Assembly: GCA_963931925.1 (NCBI GenBank)
Contig: OZ007580.1
Span: 2,888,890-2,952,889, forward strand
DNA from: Onchidella celtica
Lineage: Eukaryota > Mollusca > Gastropoda > Systellommatophora > Onchidiidae
Direction of reading: 5' to 3'
Length of the DNA stretch: 64,000 nt
The first letter of the stretch is position 1; each line of letters starts with the position of its first letter. Positions 1 to 10,286 of the stretch are shown here, in pieces. The translations under genes and the position numbers were made by a program. A model generated the notes under the pieces. The model saw only the letters and a list, made by a program, of their open reading frames with translations, was not told the origin of the DNA and searched no databases.

Positions 1-1767
1 TTTCGGTGGTTAAAATCACGGATCTGTTAGTTTGTGGAACGAATCAAAGATTTAATTAGACGGCAGAATTTTATTTCTTGATATCTATGCCACCACCCCC
101 CCCCCATCCTACCACACACACAGCACTAGTTTTGCTTAACTTGTCCACTTAGACTGCATGGTGCAAAAAGTCACCCTCAGATAGTTCAAGCAGAATGTTG
201 CTCACCCATCCATCACTTTAGATTCACGTTATCGCTTTCTATCAGTTCCAATTTGCCCAGCTTATTGACTCAGTAGTTTGCGACTTTTGACCCTTGTATA
301 GTGGGCGGCAGGTTTGAATCTCAATAGGTGCCGGACCAAGGTCACCAATTTCTCTCTACATTTTCAACACTCACAGCCAAAAAAAATCAACAACAACAAA
401 AAAGGTTGCCACAAATGCAGTTATACCTAGAGCATTAAGCCACACACATTTCCACACACATATACACCCATATAAATGTGTAAACAAAACAACTTTTGAG
501 AATTTTACCCATGTCATAATTTAAATTGGTGAAGATCTAATTCTAATGCCAAACATAAATGAAGTACCCAAGTACACTGTGAAAGGCACAAAGTGATTGT
601 TATGCCGAGGCGCAGTAAAATCCAAACTCAAACTCACTCAAATTCTAGGGCCTGCATGTGTGAGACCCGCCCGTCCCCGACCGTCCCCGGACGTCAGGGA
701 ATTAGGCCTACACTTTATATTCATCACATGTTGAATTTTTTTTTTCTATACTTCGCCAACACACAGAGTTGAAATTCTCTTAACTTTGTGGTGTTACAAT
801 AAGCCTAAGCAAACGCTGAATTTTTATTGACTTCACTCTGACTTAACCTCGCCCCGACGGAGATCTGGAGAGATGTTTTGCCAGGCAATAATGGCGGCTG
901 GGCCCTCTATAGGCCCATTGCAGATATCGGCCATTTTAGCTGTCAGGACCGACGCTTAACCATGGCTATGGTAGCATTGATTTTGATTCGTTCGCTGATT
1001 TGCATTGCGAGCACTCCAGGCGTCGCGAACCAAGGGCGGCGAGCTAAGAAAAAGTTCACTACAGTAAACAATGACAGTTGACACGTGTGTTCACGCACAT
1101 GGTAGACGTTCGGTCAATTCTTTCACTTCCTCTCCCTTGTTTACACGGATGGTAGGGAATCTGACCAGCTTGGATCCATCCTTTCCACCCCTGTCATAAC
1201 AGTCAACTGCAATAAAACACTGTGACGACATTCGCAATGGGCCTATGGGTGTAGTGACACGCCACTGGGTCGGACAGGTCAGGGACAATCATTGCACAAA
1301 TTTCATAATGAGAAACAGAAAAATGGGTTCACAATAATTCAGTTTTCGAAGTCGCTGTGGAGGGCTGTAAGTGTTAATAGCTAAACTTGATATCGGTTAT
1401 TGGAAGTAGCCGAAGTTTAGTCCACTATATAACCGAAGTGAGAGAGATAGCCAAGATTACCTGTGACAAGACTGCTTTGTCTATGCTTTCTAGAGACATT
1501 GGTCAACATGCCAGCCCACTGTTATAAAATATGATTCTACGCACCCTCTTCGAATCCCACAACATCGGTGAAAAAGTAGTAATTAGTACTGTATGTATCT
1601 CCCAGCTACATAATATGTCAAGTTATCCCCCGTCCGCAAAAGTCTTCACCTTTTTATTTACTGAGTTATTGCCCCTGACCTATTCCATGCTGGATTGGGC
1701 GTTTGGTCTCCAGAATCGTTTGTAGACAAACTAAACCCTACGGATGCAGACTCGTGTCTGTTCGTTT
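1..1767. other. Intergenic DNA, no gene recognised
   Basis: I see no convincing coding region here. Short open frames lack family motifs. There are CA-rich stretches near 110-125 and 440-475, a poly-C run near 95-107, and a possible tRNA-derived SINE head near 261-330, listed separately. The rest holds nothing I can name. Confidence 0.5.
261..375 (+). mobile_element. Possible tRNA-derived SINE head
   Basis: The stretch resembles the 5' head of a tRNA-derived SINE. ACTCAGTAGTTTGCGA at about 268-283 resembles a pol III A box, and GGTTTGAATCTC at about 311-322 resembles a B box. An A-rich tail with AAAAAAAATCAACAAC follows near 380. No target duplication was found and only one copy of this type was seen, so the call rests on the box resemblance alone. 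Confidence 0.35.
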
Positions 1768-2946
1768 TGTAACGAGTGGAGTGAGTGCAATTAAGGGGAT
1801 TGCTACAGAGCGGGTGTAGAGTAAGAAGGGCTCACGGTAGACAAATAAGTTAAGCGTGCTGTTGTGAGTAGTGGGGGGGTCTGAATGAGGCGAAAGCGCC
1901 GTATTACTATCACTGCAAGTTAGAAGGTCCTACGGAGCGGACCTGTGAATAAGAGCCCATCGGGCGGACATAAAGGGAGCAGTCGAGAAGACTAGGGAGA
2001 GAGTCTTTCCAGTAATGACTGGTATGTAGAACGTTGATTGATTATTATGATTGATGTAGTATATTATATTCGTCTATTACCATGATGTGAATAAGTATAT
2101 GTGAGGAATGTGGAAGTCCTTGATATTGGATATAGCAATGTGCGCCATGAGCGATAGTTGAAAGTGAGTTCATGGATTTGTAGCGCGAGTGAGTAGTGTG
2201 TACTCCGATGGAAGTGTGTTACCGTAAGATGTGTGGTGAGTGAAAGGTGAACTAGTGTGTGTACGCTTCATGGATTGTAAGGAGAGGTGGAGTGAATAGA
2301 AATGGTAGGGTATTATACCAATGTAATGTTATTCTTGTAGGTGTCGAGGACGGGCCGCAGAGCCACCTCGATGAGCACAGGGGATAGGCCAGCATAGGGC
2401 CGGAGGCCACACATAGGCCAGAAGTGAGGCTGTCAGTGCAGGACAGTAGAGGCACATAAAGTCGTGGTAGTCAGGCCACGGACAGGGACGTAGATATGAG
2501 CGTGAATGTGATAATGCACTATTGCCATGTTGAGGGGAGAGTGTACTATTGAAATGATAATGTCTATCGAAATGATAATATGTTATTGCCCTGCTGAGGT
2601 GCTAGGGGAGTGCTAAGGTGTATGACAATAGGAAGGTGATATTGAGAGACTGCGGTGCCAGTAAATTATTAATGTGCTATTAAGACCCTGAGGGGAGAGG
2701 CTGAGGCCGAAGTGCCTTTAGGAGTACTACCGGATTGTGGATCCGAGGGAGAGTGTGTGTGAGAGTAAGGCCGTTGTACGGCAGTTGATTTCAATAATAT
2801 AATGTATGTAATTGCGCTATTATCTGTATAATTATGTTTAATAAATGTGTGAGTCTGATGGATTGTTCTGTTAAGTGTTAACTTGTTTGTTCGTGATTGT
2901 TGTCCTGTCATAACTTATTACATCTCCCAGTCTGGGATTTGTGACA
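1768..2946 (+). repeat. 5' LTR
   Basis: The LTR starts TGTAAC (TGTCAC in the 3' copy) and ends GTGACA, the short inverted termini usual for retroviral-type LTRs. It is co-linear with 7678..8856 at an offset of 5,910 bp. An AATAAA-type signal lies near its 3' end (TTTAATAAATG at about 2839-2849). Confidence 0.95.
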
Positions 2947-2947
2947 C

Positions 2948-2960
2948 TGGGGGCTCGTCC
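2948..2960 (+). promoter_or_regulatory. Primer-binding site, tRNA-Pro-like
   Basis: TGGGGGCTCGTCC begins one base after the 5' LTR. It is complementary to the 3' end of a proline tRNA (acceptor stem plus CCA) and is identical over 13 bases to the well-known proline primer site of murine gammaretroviruses. The position and the leading TGG fit a minus-strand primer site. I cannot check the host's own tRNA-Pro. Confidence 0.8.
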
Positions 2961-3905
2961 TGTTTACCTGTGGTCATTTTGACATTGTGTATTCGTTATA
3001 TCTAGTTGTTTTTCTGTTGTGCTAGGAATTCGTGCTGTTGTCCTTGTTCGTGGATTGAATGGAAATTTCACCATGATATGATTTATGTATGTTTATGAAT
3101 AATAATATGTATTGATGCATGTATTTTGATGAATATGTATTAATGTGTACTTAAATTTCTGCAGAGTGTGTGTGCCAGCCTGTAGAGGAGACAAGCAGCC
3201 AGAGCTCCGGCATACGTCAAGTTAAATAAGACGCTGATTGAAAGTTAAGTGAAACTGAAATTTTGTGCCCTGGATTGAGGGCTGTCTTTTCTCCTGTCTT
3301 TTTCCCTGTTTTTGCTGTTTTTGTTGTCGTTATAGGTTATACGGGCGGTGGCGCGGGTTTGCTGTGGTGAGCGTAGTTTATCCTCTTCGGGAGGTGGGCT
3401 AATCTAGGAACTTCGTTCATCACAGTGAACAGTTCTATAGGGACCTGTATTTTTGTTTAGATTGTAGCGTTCTATCTTCCTCGTTGTTTTAGGAAGACGT
3501 TTCTCTTGTCCCTCTCTTCCCTATTTGTAGATACGTTCTTTTTTTTCAGACTCTGTTCTTGTTGTACCGTGTAGTGTAATCGGCGTAGTTAGGTTGCATT
3601 CTTTTTTTCCATTATAGTTTTTTTTTGTAGAAGCTTTGTCCTAGTCTGGTTCGTTGTCCTTGACGTACTTGTGGTCCTTCTACGGTATTTCTTCATTCTT
3701 GTCGTTCTATTTTCTTTTATAATTAATAGTGCTATACATTTTGTAGATATAGAATTAGTTGTGCTGTAAAGGTAAATTTCTGAATTGTATTCTGAACTGG
3801 GTATTGTTATATCTGGTGTGATCTCAGGTCTCTGGTCGTATCGTTAGTGATCATACCGACAGGTTGGTCGTCTTATAATAGATACCATAACCATAAATCT
3901 GTGAA
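2961..3905 (+). other. Untranslated leader of the LTR element
   Basis: About 0.95 kb of T-rich sequence lies between the primer-binding site and the Gag start, with no open frame that looks coding. Its position is that of a packaging leader. I see no other named feature in it. Confidence 0.55.
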
Positions 3906-6509
3906 ATGGCGGAACTCCAACAACTAATGAAGTTGGGTAAGGAACTTGGCCTGGAGGGAGAAGAGCTACGCGGCTGGATTAAAGAACAGCAGGCAGAATT
4001 GCGCGATGAGCGTGCTAAGGATAGAGAGCGAGAAAAAGAGGCTAAGGATAAGGAACAAGAAAGGGAGTTTAAGCAACAGGAAAGCGAGGCTAAGGCTCAG
4101 GAGCAGGAGAGGGAGTTCAGGTTAAAGGAGATAGAGGCGCAAGTAAAGATTGCGGAGTTAGAACTCAAGAGGAATACGCCAACAGAAACAGTTGAGCGGC
4201 AGGTACACAATAAAGGTGGCGTTAGGATTAAGCTCCCTACGTTCGACGACCGGAAGGACGACATAGACGCCTTCCTTTACAGGTTCGAACTGAACGCACA
4301 ATTGCAATGGGGGGAAAATAAGGAATTATGGGCCACGTACCTGGCGTCGCTATTGCAGGGGCGAGCGTTAACATACTTTAAAGAGCTACAGCGCGAAGAC
4401 GTGCAAGATTACGATAAGCTGAAGGCTTTGCTGCTTCGCCGATTTGCGCGTACCGAGGAATATTTCCGGGAGCAGTTTAGGCGAGCACGTGCAGACACCA
4501 GGGAGGACTTTGCTGCCTTCGTCGCGAGACTAACGGAGTATTTCGCGAACTGGGTAGACTTGGCGCATGTGGGCGCGGATTTTGCTAAACTGAAAGACTT
4601 AATGATCCGTGACCAGCTGTACGCGTCGTGCCACAAAGATCTGGTGGCTTTCCTGAAAGAGAACGAACCCGCGACGGTGCAGGAGGCGTCTAAGTTGGCG
4701 GAGGCATACCGTACGGCGCATCCGTCCAAACCAGTCGCCAGGGCGTACGTCCAAGATGCTGGGTACGTCGCCGTTGTCGAAGGGTCGCCGGCAGGACTTA
4801 GGGACAGGTCGCGTCAGCGTGGTGCCTATAGTGGGCAAGCCCAGGGGCAGCGTAGGGGCTATCACCAATCACCGGCATATGGATCCGGTAAGTTTGACCG
4901 AGCAGGAGGGCTAGGTCGCGGTAATGGCCGGGGGCGACTTGTGACCTTTGCCGATAAACGACGGCATAGGGACTCTAGTTCCGGTCGCGAGGGGTCACGG
5001 GGACCCAGGCCTAGGGCAGCACAGGGAGCGGAGTGTTGGACTTGCGGACGCGTGGGTCACTTTTCGCGCGAGTGTAGGGCCGCGAAGTGTTGGAACTGCG
5101 GAAGAGCAGATCACATCAGCGTGAACTGCCCTGCAGGTAGGATAGCGGCGAACGTGGACAGTAGCTCCAGTCCATGTTCCCCAAATAAATTTCATCATGC
5201 GGCTGCGTGTGTTACATCGGACAACGGAGGCGGACAGTATTCTAAGTGTCCCAGTTGTGAGAAGTTATTATCTTCCGGTGTTTTACCTTGTGGGAGAAAG
5301 ATCCCCGTTATAAATTCATGTCATACAGGAGGTGGTCTTAGGGTTTATCCGGGGTTTGTTGGGGACGAACCGGTCTCGGTTTTACGAGATACAGGATCTA
5401 CTGTTGTGGGAGTGCATAGGGATTGCATTCGGGATTCACAGCTTACAGGTGAGACTGTCCCGTGCATCCAATTTTCGGGGGCCATTGAGAAATTACCCAT
5501 GGCAAGAATAATGATAGATACACCTTTCCTTAGCGGGGAAGTCGAAGCAGTCGTTGGTTGTTTTCCAGGCGCCCAGCTCATCATTGGGAGTGTATCACGG
5601 GTAGTTTCCCCTTCCGATGAGAACGTGCAAGCATGGTCGCAATCAAAAGGTATTGACTTTTGCGCCGCGGTCGAAACACGTCGACGGGTAGCTGATAAAG
5701 ATAAGATTAGACCTTTGGCTACGCCAGCGGTCAACCTAGATATCACGCCAGAGCGCTTGGCGAGATTACAAAGGGAGGATCCATCATTAAACCCATGTTT
5801 TGGGGAAGCGCGAACCGAGAAAACGAGGAGATATAAGAACGGGTCGTCCTCCTTTTTTGTCCAGGGGGGCATTCTGTTCCGTATGTACGTCACAGTGGCT
5901 TCCGTTCAAAAGCAGGTCGTCGTGCCACGGTCGTTAATTGCTACAGTATTGCGTCTGGCCCATGATGTTCCATTAGCGGGTCATATGGGAAGTGCTAGAA
6001 CCAAGCAGAGAGTTCTGAAAGATTTTTATTGGCCATCGATACATAGAGATGTACGGCTATATTGTAAGACGTGCAGTGCGTGCCAAAAGACGACGCATAA
6101 GGGTCGTACACCCCAGGCTCCTCTTCAAAAGATCCCCACGGTTTCGGAACCGTTTAAAAAGGTTTCGATAGACCTTGTTGATTTAAGAGAAAGATTATCT
6201 TCAGCGCGCACTATAGCAGAAGAAGCGTCTAGTATCGCTTCAGCAAGAGCAAAGAACTATAAAGATAGAGGGTCCAAACTGAGAATTTTTAAGCCAGGAG
6301 ACAAGGTCCTATTGTTGTTACCTACGGACCATAATAAATTATTGATGACATGGAAAGGTCCTTATGTTATTGAGCAAGTTGTTTCGAAGGTATGTTACGC
6401 TATCCACATTGATGGATCAAGTAAGATTTTCCACGTTGATATGCTGCAGAGGTTTCATGAGAGACCAGAGTATCGCTATTCTCATACTGGTATTAGAGGA
6501 CATACCTAA
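3906..6509 (+). CDS. Gag-protease-integrase polyprotein, integrase core missing
   Basis: The 867-residue frame opens at ATG 3906. Residues about 1-100 are a highly charged Glu/Lys/Arg/Gln-rich coiled coil. About 110-275 is a SCAN-like/retrotransposon Gag helical region. Two CCHC knuckles follow (first cysteines at C377 and C395). An aspartic protease has DTGST at D495 and a later LIIGS strand. An integrase HHCC zinc domain has H686, H693 and a CxxCxxC cluster at 720-726. After the first residues of the integrase core the frame jumps to the C-terminal GPY/F-type domain (WKGPY at W816). The catalytic D,D,E region between them is absent. The frame then stops, and the RT remnant continues in the +1 frame. 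The integrase comes before RT here, unlike ordinary Ty3/Gypsy elements. Confidence 0.85.
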   Translation: MAELQQLMKLGKELGLEGEELRGWIKEQQAELRDERAKDREREKEAKDKEQEREFKQQESEAKAQEQEREFRLKEIEAQVKIAELELKRNTPTETVERQVHNKGGVRIKLPTFDDRKDDIDAFLYRFELNAQLQWGENKELWATYLASLLQGRALTYFKELQREDVQDYDKLKALLLRRFARTEEYFREQFRRARADTREDFAAFVARLTEYFANWVDLAHVGADFAKLKDLMIRDQLYASCHKDLVAFLKENEPATVQEASKLAEAYRTAHPSKPVARAYVQDAGYVAVVEGSPAGLRDRSRQRGAYSGQAQGQRRGYHQSPAYGSGKFDRAGGLGRGNGRGRLVTFADKRRHRDSSSGREGSRGPRPRAAQGAECWTCGRVGHFSRECRAAKCWNCGRADHISVNCPAGRIAANVDSSSSPCSPNKFHHAAACVTSDNGGGQYSKCPSCEKLLSSGVLPCGRKIPVINSCHTGGGLRVYPGFVGDEPVSVLRDTGSTVVGVHRDCIRDSQLTGETVPCIQFSGAIEKLPMARIMIDTPFLSGEVEAVVGCFPGAQLIIGSVSRVVSPSDENVQAWSQSKGIDFCAAVETRRRVADKDKIRPLATPAVNLDITPERLARLQREDPSLNPCFGEARTEKTRRYKNGSSSFFVQGGILFRMYVTVASVQKQVVVPRSLIATVLRLAHDVPLAGHMGSARTKQRVLKDFYWPSIHRDVRLYCKTCSACQKTTHKGRTPQAPLQKIPTVSEPFKKVSIDLVDLRERLSSARTIAEEASSIASARAKNYKDRGSKLRIFKPGDKVLLLLPTDHNKLLMTWKGPYVIEQVVSKVCYAIHIDGSSKIFHVDMLQRFHERPEYRYSHTGIRGHT

Positions 6510-7319
6510 TGTCGGGTCATTCTTTGATGATATAGCATGCCATACGTCGACATGGTCTGATCATATTCAGACACTAACAGTAATTTTTCAACGATTACGT
6601 CATTTTGGGTTAACTGCTAAACCCGCAAAGATGGATTTGGCATGTCCAGAGATAATATTCTTAGGACATATTGTGGGTAGAGGTGTTCAGAGACCTGAAG
6701 AAACAAAAATTGACAAGTTAGTAGAGTTGCAAATCCCTAAAACAAAGAAACAAGTCAGAAGCTTAGTGGGAATTTTAAATTATTACAGAAAGTTCATTCC
6801 AAATTTTTCCTCCTTGTCATCTTCTCTTACTGACCTTACTAAGAAGGGACAACCCGATAAGGTCCAGTGGACGTCTGAATGTCAGACATCATTTGATAAT
6901 TTGGTGACAGCATTATCATCGTCACCCATTCTGATATTACCCGATTTTCGATCTAATTTTATCCTCAGAACGGATGCGTCGGACTCTGGTGTCGGCGCTT
7001 GTCTTCTACAGGAGAAGAACGAATGTCTCCATCCTGTATGTTATGTCAGTAGGAAGTTATTGCAGAGAGAAAGAAAATATTCTGTGATAGAGCGTGAGTG
7101 TCTTGCCATTGTGTGGTCCGTCCAGAAATTAGGACGTTATCTCATGGGACGAGAATTTTGTATCCAGACAGACCACAAGCCACTGACATTTTTGTCGAAG
7201 AATCGTTCGTCCAGCCCACGCTTATCTAGATGGGCACTGGCTTTGCAGCCGTAGACCTTCGTTATTCAACCAATTCCAGGAACCAGCAATCATATCGCCG
7301 ACTACCTTAGTCGAGCCTA
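6490..7319 (+). pseudogene. RT (late part) and RNase H remnant
   Basis: The homology begins near 6490, in the +1 frame relative to the preceding ORF, at the RT catalytic box (FFDD, position of Y-x-D-D). It continues through the thumb/connection region (FLGHIV, then LNYYRKFIPNF). A Ty3/Gypsy RNase H follows, with the acidic residues in TDASD, ERECLA and TDHKPL. A TAG at 7252-7254 interrupts the frame. In-frame similarity resumes (IPGTSNHIADYLSR) up to a second TAG at about 7317-7319. All RT upstream of the FFDD box is missing, so no active polymerase could be made. The natural end of pol therefore lies just before the purine tract, which supports RNase H as the last domain. Confidence 0.85.
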
Positions 7320-7655
7320 GGGGAAGATTTCAGGAGCTTATACATCAGAGGACAGGAACATTGACAGGATCTGTGTGAATGAGTCGACTTTAAAATATTG
7401 ACATTATAAATATGATATGAAGAATGGTTGATAGGTTGAGTGGTTTTTTGATTCTGTATTAAGTATTGTGATTAGTTAGCTATTCATGATGTGACACATA
7501 TATGCATATTGCAGGCCATACGGATCCCCATATTTTCCCCTGATTTCGGTATTTTATATACTGGGGGGAACTGCTAGGTCATTTTTCTAGTGTAGGTATT
7601 GCTCACGCTCACTCGTTGACAGTCATCTTGATGCGATTTGAAATTAATTGCATTA

Positions 7656-7677
7656 ATTTTTTTGGGGTGGGGGATGA
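7656..7677 (+). promoter_or_regulatory. Polypurine tract of the LTR element
   Basis: A T-run followed by GGGGTGGGGGATGA abuts the 3' LTR start at 7678. This is the expected place and composition for the plus-strand priming tract. Confidence 0.75.
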
Positions 7678-8856
7678 TGTCACGAGTGGAGTGAGTGCAA
7701 TTAAGGGGATTGCTACAGAGCGGGTGTAGAGTAAGAAGGGCTCACGGTAGACAAATAAGTTAAGCGTGCTGTTGTGAGTAGTGGGGGGGTCTGAATGAGG
7801 CGAAAGCGCCGTATTACTATCACTGCAAGTTAGAAGGTCCTACGGAGCGGACCTGTGAATAAGAGCCCATCGGGCGGACATAAAGGGAGCAGTCGAGAAG
7901 ACTAGGGAGAGAGTCTTTCCAGTAATGACTGGTATGTAGAACGTTGATTGATTATTATGATTGATGTAGTATATTATATTCGTCTATTACCATGATGTGA
8001 ATAAGTATATGTGAGGAATGTGGAAGTCCTTGATATTGGATATAGCAATGTGCGCCATGAGCGATAGTTGAAAGTGAGTTCATGGATTTGTAGCGCGAGT
8101 GAGTAGTGTGTACTCCGATGGAGGTGTGTTACCGTAAGATGTGTGGTGAGTGAAAGGTGAACTAGTGTGTGTACGCTTCATGGATTGTAAGGAGAGGTGG
8201 AGTGAATAGAAATGGTAGGGTATTATACCAATGTAATGTTATTCTTGTAGGTGTCGAGGACGGGCCGCAGAGCCACCTCGATGAGCACAGGGGATAGGCC
8301 AGCATAGGGCCGGAGGCCACACATAGGCCAGAAGTGAGGCTGTCAGTGCAGGACAGTAGAGGCACATAAAGTCGTGGTAGTCAGGCCACGGACAGGGACG
8401 TAGATATGAGCGTGAATGTGATAATGCACTATTGCCATGTTGAGGGGAGAGTGTACTATTGAAATGATAATGTCTATCGAAATGATAATATGTTATTGCC
8501 CTGCTGAGGTGCTAGGGGAGTGCTAAGGTGTATGACAATAGGAAGGTGATATTGAAAGACTGCGGTGCCAGTAAATTATTAATGTGCTATTAAGACCCTG
8601 AGGGGAGAGGCTGAGGCCGAAGTGCCTTTAGGAGTACTACCGGATTGTGGATCCGAGGGAGAGTGTGTGTGAGAGTAAGGCCGTTGTACGGCAGTTGATT
8701 TCAATAATATAATGTATGTAATTGCGCTATTATCTGTATAATTATGTTTAATAAATGTGTGAGTCTGATGGATTGTTCTGTTAAGTGTTAACTTGTTTGT
8801 TCGTGATTGTTGTCCTGTCATAACTTATTACATCTCCCAGTCTGGGATTTGTGACA
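7678..8856 (+). repeat. 3' LTR
   Basis: This is the co-linear partner of 1768..2946, starting TGTCAC and ending GTGACA. It differs from the 5' copy at three single bases. The perfect terminal inversion TGTCAC/GTGACA is intact here, while the 5' LTR has a changed base at 1771. Confidence 0.95.
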
Positions 8857-8999
8857 CATACAAGTAAACGGCCTTTTCTCAAGAGGCGTTTTTCCTGGCT
8901 TTTTTTTTGTGCGTCTTCTTCGAGTCATAATGACGTGCGTTTTCTAACCATCGCTTTTTCTGTTTTCCTAGTAGGTGTTCCCGGGTAAGTGTAAGTCAC

Positions 9000-9080
9000 A
9001 CACGCATACACATACATACATACACACATCCAGACACACCCACTTACACACACCCAGGTACGCGCACACACACACGAAAC
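9000..9080. repeat. CA-rich microsatellite
   Basis: Short CACACA/CATACA tracts lie immediately downstream of the LTR element, at about 9000-9075. They are imperfect simple repeats. Confidence 0.7.
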
Positions 9081-9149
9081 TGATCATGGATTGTAGTTTT
9101 TAGATACCGGTATACACTTAAAAAAAAAGAAGAAAAAAAAAGTCGTGGG

Positions 9150-9476
9150 TGTATTTTCGAGATATGGACCTAATAGTAAAACATCAAATTATGGAGATAG
9201 AGCTTTTAGTTGTTTTGGTCCCTGTGTGTGGAATTCTTTACCACTAGAGGTTCGAAATTCTGCCTCTCTAAACATATTTAAAAACAGGTTAAAAACATTT
9301 CTTTTTAAAAACTGAATTTTATAGCTTGCTATGGATGTATAAAACTAGTTTGTCTGTGTGTGTGTAAGTTTATTTGAATGTGCTTTTATGATTTATTACT
9401 GTGTACAGCGCCTAGAGCTTTTAATGTTTTAGTCCTGGCGCTATATAAATGTATATATTATTATTATTATTATTAT
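9150..9476 (+). mobile_element. LINE 3' end (C-terminal ORF2 remnant plus tail)
   Basis: The frame ending at TGA 9312-9314 reads YGDRAFSCFGPCVWNSLP followed by LNIFKNRLKTFLF. This is the conserved C-terminus of many CR1/L2-like LINE polymerases. The 3' untranslated part ends with GGCGCTATATAAATG followed by a (TTA)n tail at about 9456-9476. Nothing upstream of this C-terminal piece remains, so it is a severely 5'-truncated copy. Confidence 0.75.
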
Positions 9477-9832
9477 CAGTCTGTGTGCAAGGAACAACTT
9501 CACCATCGACAGCAGCAGCAGAAACAACCACAACAATGATAATAAAAATACTATTTACACAACAAGAGAAACATTAAATTAAAGACAGCAAATAAACAAA
9601 ACAAATTCGAGTGTCAAAATTCAGACATGAAGAAAATGGAGAGAGAAGGGAAGAAGGTGAAGGTGAAGGTGAAGGAAGACAGCTGATTTAGACCATCTTT
9701 GAAAGTTTATATACCTTCTTATTATAAATCCCCTTTATCCCACTCCCTCCCCTGTCTTTCTCTCCACCTCTCCACCTCCCAACCCTCCCCCCTCATTGGC
9801 ACTCTCTTTCTCCAGTCTGCCACTCTGTCTTG

Positions 9833-10284
9833 TCTATTATTAAAAAAAATAGTGGCGGGAGTAATTCATTGTGGTGCAAGTTCGCCCCTTTTTTTGCTCG
9901 ACTCTACAGCCTAAATGGCAGTTTCAAAAATTATAAAATTAATTTTCTTAACTGTCAATTATCCTGTCCAATCGCTTTTTGTATCGACCGATTGTGTTGA
10001 TTCAACTTTCAGGTACTTTTAAATAAAAAGTTGTAAACAGGTAAAATACAATGATCTTTGTTTTGGCTCCCTGTAGTAAGCCCGTCGCATCGGAAACGAT
10101 GTATTAATACGCGTTCAGTTCGGTGCGCGCAATTTCCCAACCAGAAATGATTGGGTAGTGCTCTGGTGCGTATGAAATCTGTAGTGCCGGTAAGACTATA
10201 GGAAGCTTTCTAGACCAAAAAGAGAGAGATATGGTATGGTGGGTTCACAGGTTTAACCCGGATAATGCCGGGAACTTCATCTAG
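9833..10284 (+). mobile_element. Helitron-like unit, copy 1 of a tandem pair
   Basis: The unit begins near TCTATTATTAAAA and ends at CTAG|T (10281-10284). A GC hairpin (CCCGG, ATAATG loop, CCGGG at about 10258-10272) lies about 10 bases before the end. A TC start, 3' hairpin and CTAG end without inverted repeats or target duplication are Helitron hallmarks. There is no replication-initiator or helicase ORF, so it is non-autonomous. A second similar unit follows head to tail. Confidence 0.65.
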
Positions 10285-10286
10285 TA

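Larger units (their letters stand above)
1768..8856 (+). mobile_element. Full-length, internally deleted Ty3/Gypsy-type LTR retrotransposon
   Basis: Two direct LTRs (1768..2946 and 7678..8856, 1,179 bp each) enclose a gag-pol region. By eye the LTRs differ at only three positions (1771/7681, 2213/8123, 2646/8556), so the insertion is very recent. A primer-binding site follows the 5' LTR and a purine tract precedes the 3' LTR. The internal region reads Gag, protease, integrase zinc domain, integrase C-terminal domain, then the late part of RT and RNase H. The integrase catalytic core and the first part of RT are absent, so the copy should be non-autonomous. The 5 bp beside each end (CGTTT and CATAC) do not match, so no target-site duplication is visible. 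Confidence 0.93.

Noticed and set aside
878-1288. Two short frames near the window start
   Set aside because: They have no family resemblance, no start context and no supporting splice pattern.
2252-2911. Small - strand frames repeated at 8162-8821
   Set aside because: They lie in the two LTRs and are identical only because the LTRs are identical. No protein motif is present.
4409-5893. - strand open frames under gag-pol
   Set aside because: They are shadows of the + strand Gag-protease-integrase frame.
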